Shown here: one piece after another, positions 23,601 through 32,601 of the stretch
How the letters are laid out: every line of letters starts with the position of its first letter
How positions within the stretch are numbered: position 1 is the first letter of the stretch
Assembly: GCA_002633025.1 (NCBI GenBank)
Contig: NMRB01000127.1
Span: 540,299-604,298 of the forward strand
DNA from: Notospermus geniculatus
Taxonomy: Eukaryota; Nemertea; Pilidiophora; Heteronemertea; Lineidae
Length of the DNA stretch: 64,000 nt
Direction: 5' to 3'
Notes under the pieces: model-generated
Seen by the model: only the letters and a program-made list of their open reading frames with translations
What the model was told of the DNA's origin: nothing
Databases searched by the model: none
Program-made: the position numbers and the translations under genes

Positions 23601-25465
23601 AGCTAGATTCAATTTGTATGTACGTCGATATGTACGTGGGTTACATGGCGTGTATATTCCGTACGTATATATGCGTATATATGGCGTATATATGCCGTAC
23701 GTATGCCATACGTACGGCATATACTCGGCGGACATATTTTTCCGCACGTAAGCCATACGTACACCGGACGTCCAGAGGATGATCCATTGTACTATACGGC
23801 GGATATAAAAGTACATGTAGCTGTACGTCCGCCGTATGTACGTCATTTTGCCTGTGTAGGGCTGTTAGTTCAATTGACTATGTTCCCACTGTCGAACCAG
23901 GAGCGCCAAAGTCTTGTACACTTCACAACAGCGGCGCAAAGACCAACAGTTCAAAAGTATTACCACACGGGAAAGACGGGTGACGGGTCAATGGAGCTTG
24001 CTTCCCCTGCTATCTATCAATGGGCAAGTAGGGATAGGTCGACAACAGTTTGTATCTTTGGTTGTCTCTCAGTATGTTTTGTTTTGCTCTTCTGCATGCC
24101 CTGACACTTTTCCATTTCTCATTGCTATCTTCGGCATGCAAACTTGTCTATCCTCTTCGTCAACTAACAGATCAAGCATTTAAGTTGAATGACCCACCGT
24201 GCATGTTTAACGTTGGTTAATATTATCATATTTTGCCGATCATACTCCGAATACTCGTTCACGTTCTTTTTGATAGACAAAGCAACGGGCCTAAACCTAT
24301 CCGTGCACCTTGAGGCCTGCTCATGGTATCGCGGCTCATGTTTAATAGTTTACCCACTCATATTGCAGGTGATATCGAAGTCCTCCTGGACATGGACAAT
24401 TTCATGCAGACGGCCATATGTAATCAGCAAACTAAAGTGTTAGTTTTAGAGATGAAACACTGGGAAAGGTTGCTGGTACGGCGGAACCCACAGACAGTTG
24501 ACCAAATCAAAAAGGCCATGGAGTTGAAGGCACGGACAAGGATGAACCCTACTCTGGATCACGTCGTACCGTTGTACAAATATGTCATAAAACGCGCGCA
24601 GGAACTCACCGATGAGAGACTAAACTATGCACACAGGCAGTTGAGACGAAACAGAATGGACACGTTCACCCTCCCGCCTCGGGGCGCTGTGATCGATCTC
24701 TTCGGACCTGGGACTGTGTTCTACCGGATACGCAAGCGGGAGAAAGCTCGCGAGAAGCGCGACAAATCGTTACAACGTCTCCAAGAGACGTCGTCCCACC
24801 CACGGCAGATGCCGCCTACAAACTCGGCTAGCTATGTCCACGGGGCTGAGAACAAGTACCAGGTGACATTTACCCGGATGCCAGAACGGGTAGCCATTGG
24901 TGAAGACGCGTTCTATGACGTGGAGACGAGCGATCCTGTCTTGAGTGATCTTGAACGGCGGCTGAGTAACTGGTTAGGAGGAGACAATCCCGCATCTGAG
25001 CGGGTGACTCGGATGCATCGACACGAGATCACGGTGAGTATACGGGTATGCCGATCATTTGGGTTGTTCGTTTCGTTCATTTCTTCTTTCTTGCCTGTAT
25101 CTTTGAATTCCAGCTTCGGCTGGCGACCGACAGAAAGAAGATCACGAAGGAACTGCAAGCGAACATGTTTCGTGGTCAGGTGATCTCGGAGTCGCTCCAT
25201 TCTGAATATGCTGATAGATAAAACCACAACATCATAAATCGATGTGTGCAGAACTCGAGTTCATACGTTGTCCTGGCCTTCACGTACCCCTTAACCATTC
25301 CAGGACCCAGAGAAGCAACCCAAAGGTGGCGCTACAGTAGTACTTCGTCCAAAGAGCATCAGCCTTCCGTACAAATCAGTGACGGCGCTCGAAGCAGTGG
25401 CCGTAGCCAATGGTATCAACGTGGGTGACCGTGGACAGCCCACGTTCGCAATAGGTGATCGATGA
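17629..25465 (+). CDS. CNBD2-like cyclic-nucleotide-binding-domain protein, 5' end not found
   Basis: Exons: 17629-17716, 19356-19531, 19797-20106, 20302-20412, 21243-21376, 24369-25033, 25114-25179, 25304-25465. They give 569 residues in one frame, all with GT-AG borders and matching phases. Two cyclic-nucleotide-binding folds are visible. The first joins IIKQGEQGD to FYINLRGKV across an intron, and has phosphate-cassette-like PFGEVALLTED and IRTAS (conserved Glu and Arg). The second has IIAKQGEPVTEIYFILRGEV. A basic Ser/Arg-rich linker (21243 exon) precedes a third, CNB-like C-terminal segment. The order matches vertebrate CNBD2, a cAMP-binding sperm protein. The first exon begins inside a codon, so upstream exons are missing; I could not find them in 16000-17600. 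An alternative last exon lies at 22670-22917. The terminal exon could also be 25114-25221 if the weak donor GTGATC is not used. Confidence 0.8.
19209..19345 (+). repeat. Dispersed repeat, pairs with 10990-11135
   Basis: It contains CATAACCTCGGGTAATG, GGCGTTTCACTGTCC and GATTGGCCCGAGCAATCAAC, the inverse of the copy near 10990-11135. It lies immediately before the acceptor of the CNBD2-like exon at 19356. Confidence 0.55.
22670..22917 (+). CDS. Alternative 3' terminal exon of the CNBD2-like gene
   Basis: After acceptor cttccag, the exon reads GDVELLMGLDTYMYTTK and ends at TAG (22915-22917). It aligns with the start of the exon at 24369 (GDIEVLLDMDNFMQTAI): both begin with the same partial codon (phase 1 after the 21376 donor) and share LVL, RL and N positions further on. 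Used as a terminal exon it gives a protein of 354 residues from the first exon seen, lacking the long basic C-terminal part. AATAAA-like AAATAAAATAAATT near 23016 could be its poly(A) signal. The two exons look like a tandem duplicate used alternatively; expression is not shown. Confidence 0.65.
23505..23858. mobile_element. Inverted-repeat DNA element with TACGGCGTATA-rich core
   Basis: Ends TACACAGGGAAAATGACGTA (left) and TACGTCATTTTGCCTGTGTA (right) are inverted copies with one mismatch, continued by GGCGGACGTA / TACGTCCGCC. The core is a self-complementary run of TACG, GCGTATA and CATACG words. It lies in the CNBD2-like intron between the two alternative exons. No transposase is present. 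Confidence 0.8.
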
Positions 25466-25504
25466 ATCAATGTCCAAGTAGGATAAATCGTCTTCAGTAA
25501 AACC

Positions 25505-25837
25505 TGGCGTCCACTAGGGCGCGGACAAGACGCGGAATGCAAATTTAGTGAATCCGCATTCATTCAGCAACCTCTCCGCATATTCTTGACAGATTCCGTT
25601 CACTGTCTTTATCATTCCTAAACATTTCCCGGCGTTTCTGCACTTTCGGGAGAGGGCAAAATGTCCAATAGTCATTGACGCGGAAAGAATGCCGCAATGA
25701 CATGATTTGCTTCCGCAACCCTTCCTAATGTTGTCGGAGCTCTAGTGGACGCCACCCATAACGCGGAAAGGATGCCGAAATGGCATAATTTGCTTCCGCA
25801 ACCCTTCCTAATCTTGTCGGCGCTCTAGTGGACGCCA
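25505..25837. repeat. Inverted-repeat element with internal 83-bp tandem duplication
   Basis: Left end TGGCGTCCACTAGGGCGC; right end GCGCTCTAGTGGACGCCA. Two adjacent 83-bp units (CGCGGAAAGRATGCC ... CTAGTGGACGCCACCCATAA) fill the right half, so the right end appears twice. Confidence 0.65.
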
Positions 25838-26256
25838 CCCATAAAGTATGGACGCCGACCAAACGACTCCAACAGGCACCACAAGCTGCAGGGTTCCCTC
25901 AGTCCTCGGTAGACATTCGGTAGTGACATTTCCTGTAGAGCTTTTCTGTGGACATGCTTGTACTGAAAACTGTAATGAACACGATGCCTGCGGAAACCGA
26001 GCAGTGAGTGCCCATTCTTACATGTACAGTATACCTTCGTCTCGTTCTCAACCTATTCGGACAGTCTTTCATATCCCTCCTTTCCTCCCCATACAGAATA
26101 TACTGACCTACGATCGGACTCATCTATGGTGCTACACGGTCTTCAATACGAACGATTATACTCGTACTCAAATCAAAGAACTGCAGTTGTTATATGTTAA
26201 TCGTCAAGACGTAAAATAAAATGTTAACTATTCAGTATACAGTCATGTGTTTCTTG

Positions 26257-28023
26257 TTATTCTGTGTCTGGTAAAAGATCAAAGATTTTCTGCGGTGAAT
26301 AACCAAACGCATCATAATCGTTCTTGTAGAGTTTGGCTATCTTCGATGCCAAATCAAAAGTCACATTCATCTTGGTAAGTTCCTCTTGCAGGACCTCTAA
26401 CGAGGGTCTCTCCTTGTACCTGTCATTCCTCGATGGCCAACGAACCTCCTCTCCGATTTCGACCTCCCTCAGGAAATAGTCGACGTCCGCGTCCAGGGTT
26501 TCAAACTTGGCTATGATATCGTAATTGACCTCGCAAGGAAAGCACAAGTTGAAGTAGCTTTTCCAATGTTCGTTCTCACCACCGTCCAGAATAAACTGCA
26601 GAAACTCGTGAAACTCTACACCCTGCCCGCTCTCGAGTCTTTCAGCTGACCAGTCGGGGTGATAAGTCCGCAATATTTCCCTCCCGTACGTTTTGAAGAA
26701 CTCTGGTTGACCGTTTCGACCAAACTTACTCCGATAAGCGGAAAACAAGCGCTCGAAGGGATCCCTGACTATCAAGAACTTCCTGTAATGTTTCAGCTTG
26801 TGTCGTGCCTCTTCTGGCGAAAGATGCCTGAGACCGAGCGCATCCATTGCCATTGGCCAAAACTTTGGTGGTGGTATCTTGTAAGGCTCCTCCACACCAC
26901 GGAGGCCAAATATCAACCTCATCGTGTTGCTACAAGCTGCCTTTGGGATCTTACAATACAGAAACCCGTGCTCGTCATCCACGTAAATGTCGTTGTACTT
27001 CCCGGCGTCTGGACGCCATGATGAATTCAAATAGGGCCACTGAAACTCGTCTTTGGAATTCAGCCGGCAGAAATGTTCCACGGACTGTTGTCGATCCCTA
27101 AACACACTTGATCTGTCCGCCTGGTCCTTGCTGCTGATCTGGAAAAGATCAGTAACCAATAATGCCGTTTTTGGTGCTCGGCGCTGTACGAAATACTTAT
27201 TTTACTCCATGTACATGTAGGCCTACAGTATATGTACAAATGTTTTAGACTGAACCACACTGTGGAAAGCGTATTCACCATAGTCTTACCAAATCTTTCC
27301 CTTTCGATATCATACCAGGATCAGGCTTGGTTAGGAATATCGGTGTCAGGTTCGAAAATCCCATCCAGCCTACACAAAAGAATGTGTGTTGTATTAGAAT
27401 TGGAGTTGACCTCGGGCTCCGTATTCATAAAACTACTTAAGTCAAAGTATGACACTTATCCTTTGTTCAACACAAAAGATAAGTATCAGACTTAAGTAGC
27501 TTTATGAATAGGCGGCCAGGACCCATATTCATAAAACTACTTAAGTCTGAGTGTGATACTTATCTTTTGTGTTGAACAAAGGATAAGTGCCACACTTAGA
27601 CTTAAGTAGTTTTATGAAAATGGGTCCTGGGTCCATATTCATAAAACTACTTAAGTCTAAGTGTGACACTTATCCTTTGTTCAACACAAAAGATAAGTAT
27701 CACACTTTGACTTAAGTAGTTTTATGAATATGGACCCTGGTCTTAAAAGTTGATTCATTATAAACTACATGTACATGTAGACGATTTGCCATTTAACGGG
27801 TGATATATACTAACAAAGAACTAATCTTGGGGCAGCGCAGAGAGGCACGGCTGGTCCATGAGTAACCAACCTGTTGTTCTCGGTATTCCGTATCGACAAG
27901 AACAGTCACCCTACCTTGTATCTGTCGCACATCCCATATGTCAAGCCAAACCATGTTCAATCCAATGATGACAAGGAAGCCGCACAACGCCAGCAGAAGT
28001 TTTATAATCTTGGAACCAGTCAT
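26257..28023 (-). CDS. Golgi carbohydrate (HNK-1/chondroitin 4-O type) sulfotransferase
   Basis: A type II membrane sulfotransferase of the CHST8-14 family, which moves sulfate from PAPS to glycan chains in the Golgi. Two exons on the minus strand: 27871-28023 (ATG at 28023; 51 codons) and 26257-27138 (293 codons plus stop). Donor CAG|gttggt and acceptor ttttccag keep phase 0, giving 344 residues, normal for the family. Residues about 6-29 are one hydrophobic anchor after a short basic start. The 5'-phosphosulfate loop CKIPKAACSN is near 113-122 and the 3'-phosphate motif VRDPFERLFSAYRSKF near 175-190. The acceptor glycan cannot be predicted. Alternatively translation could begin earlier, but no upstream ATG in frame is evident. 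The intron holds a cluster of three palindromes. A partial second copy follows the N at 28210. Confidence 0.88.
27420..27740. repeat. Cluster of three palindromic MITE-like units
   Basis: Three adjacent units of about 90-100 bp. Each begins ATTCATAAAACTACTTAAGT and ends with the inverse; the centre TCCTTTGTTCAACACAAAAG alternates orientation from unit to unit. They lie in the sulfotransferase intron and recur at 28697-29017 because of the duplicated block. Confidence 0.8.
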
Positions 28024-28210
28024 TTCCTCCACCAGTACGTTCACCCACAGCTTTTATTTGTGAGCAATTCGAATCGGATGTGCCGTATGGCTGCAGCGAC
28101 AATACCTAGGTCCTTTGGGTTTATGGACTTCTTTGTCTGGGGTAGGCTAGCAGGCTCAGGCGTGAACTCCGTTGGTTCGTGGGGCTTGGTCAGACTTCGA
28201 GATCCTCCAN

Positions 28211-29302
28211 AAGCTGCCTTTGGGATCTTACAATACAGAAACCCGTGCTCGTCATCCACGTAAATGTCGTTGTACTTCCCGACGTCTGGACGCCATGATG
28301 AATTCAAATAGGGCCACTGAAACTCGTCTTTGGAATTCAGCCGGCAGAAATGTTCCACGGACTGTTGTCGATCCCTAAACACACTTGATCTGTCCGCCTG
28401 GTCCTTGCTGCTGATCTGCAAAAGATCAGTAACCAATAATGCCGTTTTTGGTGCTCGGCGCTGTACGAAATACTTATTTTACTCCATGTACATGTAGGCC
28501 TACAGTATATGTACAAATGTTTTAGACTGAAGCACACTGTGGAAAGCGTATTCACCATAGTCTTACCAAATCTTTCCCTTTCGATATCATACCAGGATCA
28601 GGCTTGGTTAGGAATATCGGTGTCAGGTTCGAAAATCCCATCCAGCCTACACAAAAGAATGTGTGTTGTATTAGAATTGGAGTTGACCTCGGGCTCCGTA
28701 TTCATAAAACTACTTAAGTCAAAGTATGACACTTATCCTTTGTTCAACACAAAAGATAAGTATCAGACTTAAGTAGCTTTATGAATAGGCGGCCAGGACC
28801 CATATTCATAAAACTACTTAAGTCTGAGTGTGATACTTATCTTTTGTGTTGAACAAAGGATAAGTGCCACACTTAGACTTAAGTAGTTTTATGAAAATGG
28901 GTCCTGGGTCCATATTCATAAAACTACTTAAGTCTAAGTGTGACACTTATCCTTTGTTCAACACAAAAGATAAGTATCACACTTTGACTTAAGTAGTTTT
29001 ATGAATATGGACCCTGGTCTTAAAAGTTGATTCATTATAAACTACATGTACATGTAGACGATTTGCCATTTAACGGGTGATATATACTAACAAAGAACTA
29101 TAATCTTGGGGCAGCGCAGAGAGGCACGGCTGGTCCATGAGTAACCAACCTGTTGTTCTCGGTATTCCGTATCGACAAGAACAGTCACCCTACCTTGTAT
29201 CTGTCGCACATCCCATATGTCAAGCCAAACCATGTTCAATCCAATGATGACAAGGAAGCCGCACAACGCCAGCAGAAGTTTTATAATCTTGGAACCAGTC
29301 AT
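28211..29302 (-). pseudogene. Partial second copy of the sulfotransferase gene, probably assembly duplicate
   Basis: The anchor exon (29150-29302) is complete and the catalytic exon (28211-28415) is cut by the single N at 28210, just after KIPKAA. The whole block 28211-29488 repeats 26934-28209 with only a few single-base changes and a 2-bp insertion. The break inside a codon at an N makes haplotype duplication by the assembler more likely than a real truncated gene. Confidence 0.75.
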
Positions 29303-29488
29303 TTCCTCCACCAGTACGTTCACCCACAGCTTTTATTTGTGAGCAATTCGAATCGGATGTGCCGTATGGCTGCAGCGACAATACCTAGGTCCTTTGGGTT
29401 TATGGACTTCTTTGTCTGGGGTAGGCTAGCAGGCTCAGGCGTGAACTCCGTTGGTTCGTGGGGCTTGGTCAGACTTCGAGATCCTCCA
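28211..29488. repeat. 1.28-kb direct duplicate of 26934-28209
   Basis: After the N the sequence restarts at AAGCTGCCTTTGGGATCTTA (also 26934) and matches to GATCCTCCA (28201-28209 and 29480-29488). Differences are a handful of SNPs plus a 2-bp insertion. Left of the block only the first copy continues, and right of it only the second, as expected for two alleles joined head to tail. Confidence 0.85.
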
Positions 29489-30252
29489 GCCAAAATATCC
29501 TACGGACCTACCACGGCACGAGTTACCCGACACCACATACAGGGCCCTACCCAGTGGTGGTTGTTAAAATCCTTCGAGGAATCAGGTTATGATAAGCCAA
29601 CTGTAGGCCTATGTATGTAGTGTACATGTCGAAATACATTGATTGTACTATGAGCGATATCGATGTGTACTGGTACATGATTTATGGTCAAAATATATAA
29701 CAAAAATGATATATTTTTTTGTTATGATGCAATATCAGGCCTTCATGTCACTGCATATAGATAACCGCTTAGTAATTCAATGTTGGTAGCAACAAGCCTT
29801 GATATACCGTGTGTGCGTTACAAGAAAGGCAATCAATCTCAAGGCCTATCTCATCCCATGTGAAATTGGAGCCTGATCGGCTGTGGGTATCGAACTGAAA
29901 AATTGTATGCAGATTACGATAGTATGGCGTGGACGTTGATAATCGCCACACCTGGTCTAATCCCACGCCACTTGAGTTGATGCCAGCTGGAGCAATGGTA
30001 GACTACGATGACAGAACAGGTTTGCCTACTTGGAAGCTCTTTATTATAACTTTATACAAGATGGTGACTAAGCGTACAGCGAAAGCTTCCGATCTAACCA
30101 AAAATCAACACTCAGAGTAGATTTCTTTAGTCGTCGTGTCGCGAAACATAGAGAAGATGAACGTATCATAAACGTTAACGCTATTCATTTGTCTTCAACT
30201 AGTCGATAGTTCTATTCGCTGATCAACTTTGAAGTGCGTGAAGCCATGTTTA
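29489..30252. other. Stretch without recognised gene
   Basis: It separates the two minus-strand genes. Only short frames without motifs are present. Confidence 0.45.
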
Positions 30253-32601
30253 TTATTCCAATGACGAATTTGTTTCATCGAGATGGCTTTCTCCTGTGAG
30301 TACCTCCGTTCTATCCGAATCATCATCAAGGATAGTGTCCCCGACATCTTGGGCATTGTCATTTCTTTCAACTTCTCTATCATCATACAGCCAATCTATG
30401 GTAACGTCGTTCCTACTTGACATATACTGTGATATGTAACCAAAGTATAAGTTGAAGCTACTGGCCAGGATTGGGATGGACAGCCCAGTAAGCAAGATGC
30501 CAAATGCAGCACAAGCGCTGGATATCACCTTGGTTCCTGTCGTTTTCGGCACAATATCCCCATAGCCAACTGTAGTAATGGTGATGAAGGCGAAGTAGAG
30601 GGCATCGAAGACATCTGACATATCTGCGTCGTGGTAATTGATATTCACGACGTAAGCAAGGAAGGCGAAAAACGCGGCCCCCATCCCGAGAAGACAGACT
30701 ATGGTCAGTAGCCCGTAGACGCTGCGATGCAGGATGAGGCCAAACACTCGCAGGCCGAGCACCCAGCGAGAAATCTTCAAGAGGCGGATCAAGCGAAGAG
30801 TTTGGATCCCGTACAAAACTCCCGCAATCACAAAAAACTTAATCCCTCTCTTTGCAAACAACTCAAAGACTCCGAGTTCAACGAGGAGCCAACTGATGTC
30901 GAATGAGAGAATGGTTACTATGTCCACCCAGTTCATGAAAGACTTCAAGAACACGCGTTTTTCCGGGCAGACAATGAGCCTGGTGATAAGGTCGATTGTG
31001 AAGATGAAGTTGAGAATGACGTCTAGAACTCGTAAAGGGAGGACACCGATGAAGTTGCAGTAAATTGCCTGGCTGCTGCTGAGTAGGATAGAATCTCGCG
31101 ACACGTTATGCCGGCACATCTTTTGGTTCATCTCGCTGAGGTCCTTCAAGTTGTACATGCTTCCCTTGTGGTCCGACACCAGCGCCAATAACACGCATGA
31201 AAGAAGGACAAGGAGCCCGTAGATGATACTCCATAACTGAAAGATTGAATTGGAACATGGTTAGTGATAAAACCCGGAACGAAACGAAACGAAATGAAAT
31301 CAATCATCGAAATGGGCATGATTTGCATCAATTTATTTTCGTTTCATTGTCTTATTGTTTGTAATACCGATATTTAAGTGGTTAACGTACGTAGAATCTG
31401 CTCCGACATTGACGCATGCTTTATGCACCAACCGAATGAGTGAAGAAAACGCAGAACAAAAATTGGGCGGTAACTTGAAGAGCACCTCAGGGAATGTCGT
31501 ACATGGAGGTCCGTGTAGAATGTTCCTCAACGTAAAGGAGTTCCTCGACTCTGTTGTTCTCAACACGAGAACAATAGCGTTGGGGAACTCCTCATTTACG
31601 TTGAGGAGCATTCTAAAATACGGGCCGATGATTCTGATTGATTTTAAAATAATAATTCAAATTGATTTTGTGTGGTATGTCGAAGAAAACGTCATTCTCA
31701 AGGCGGAAGCATACGTCTGCAACATACCCGGTAATGAAACTTAATTAGGCCTACGTTAATTCGCAAATTCCTTGCGAGTCCCATTTCGATGATTTCATTT
31801 CGTTTCGTTTCATTCCGGGTTTTATCACTAACCATTGGAACATTGAGTGAAACAGGTGTGAAAGGAATGGAAGTCCTAGGAGTGCAGGTAGTAGATCCTT
31901 TATCCCTCTTCGAACAACAACCAGACTTCGATTCCTGTCACACCGGCCTACCAGAACTGACCTTAGCGTAGGCGGAATATCTGGGGTACTCCATAAAGAG
32001 CCAGGTCTTCAGCTTGGCCCTCTCCCAGCCTGTAGTCGTCTGTATCTCCTTCCTGTATTTCAGAAGGGGACCCTGGATATCTTCCTTCATGACGGTTAAG
32101 GCTCCAACCTCATCTTCGGCTTCANTACGAAACGTGCCCTGCTAACGGAACACGACGACGACGACGACGACGGACGACGACGGACGCCGCCGGACGACGA
32201 CGGACGACGGACGCTTCACCATCGTAATAGCTCACCCCGGTGAGCTAATGAGGGATTGTATGTAAAGCATCTTCGTCGGCGTACATGTATGGTACAGTGC
32301 CAGGCTGGCTTGCACATCTACAGACGGCAGATTTCGGATAATTTTGGTATACCCTGTCCACACTTACCTTCAAATTCAGAGCACAGGCATTTTGAGGAAT
32401 ATGGTATCGCCCAAACCTGTAGCAGTCCAGAATCGCGTTGAAATGCTCTGGATTCCTGTCGAAAACATACGAACCCGTTTCTTCATGAAAATTCCTCTTT
32501 TCTCTCACAGCTTTTGTAAGTGTTGACTCTTTGAAGCGGGAGAGGTGCTTTGCGTTGATTCGGAATAGTGCACCACCGACATCAACTTTGACCAGTTCCA
32601 T
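30253..32601 (-). CDS. Voltage-gated potassium channel (Kv, Shaker superfamily)
   Basis: Minus-strand exons: 32368-32601 (78 codons, ATG at 32601), 31962-32123 (54 codons seen, cut by the N at 32125) and 30253-31236 (327 codons plus stop). Donors gtaagt and gtcagt and acceptor ttcag keep phase 0. Exon 1 is the start of the T1 tetramerisation domain (VKVDVGGALFRINAKHL). Exon 2 is the pre-S1 linker with GWERAKLKTWLFMEYP. Exon 3 carries S1-S6: S4 is LRLIRLLKISRWVLGLR with four to five positive charges, the pore has ITTVGYGD, and S6 is followed by a tail of about 70 residues rich in acidic residues. The rest of T1, expected between exons 1 and 2, is missing, probably in the gap. S6 has IPI where most Kv channels have PVP. 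Subfamily is not assigned. Confidence 0.88.
31259..31833. mobile_element. Non-autonomous Mutator-like element (575 bp) with 10-bp target duplication
   Basis: Terminal inverted repeats of about 50-55 bp start GGTTAGTGATAAAACCCGG. ATTGGAACAT is repeated exactly outside both ends (31249-31258 and 31834-31843). An inner inverted pair (AATGTTCCTCAACGTAAAGG at about 31520 and its complement near 31600) is also present. It lies in the Kv intron, only 13 bases from the exon 3 acceptor's AG. No transposase is encoded. Confidence 0.88.
32125..32125. other. Assembly gap (single N) beside the Kv exon 2
   Basis: Exon 2 coding sequence runs right up to the N on its 5' side. Beyond the N the sequence changes to an ACG-rich repeat. 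The 5' part of this exon and the missing T1 segment are probably lost here. Confidence 0.8.
32151..32214. repeat. (ACG)n / GGACGACGAC simple repeat
   Basis: A run of ACG and GGACGACG units, followed by GCTCACCCCGGTGAGC, a short perfect palindrome at about 32231-32246. Confidence 0.85.

Noticed and set aside
23481-23846. 121-residue Tyr/Arg-rich frame
   Set aside because: It is generated by the TACG/GTATA palindromic core of the element at 23505-23858.
31355-31744. 129-residue frame inside the Mutator-like element
   Set aside because: It reads through an internal inverted repeat and shows no transposase motif.
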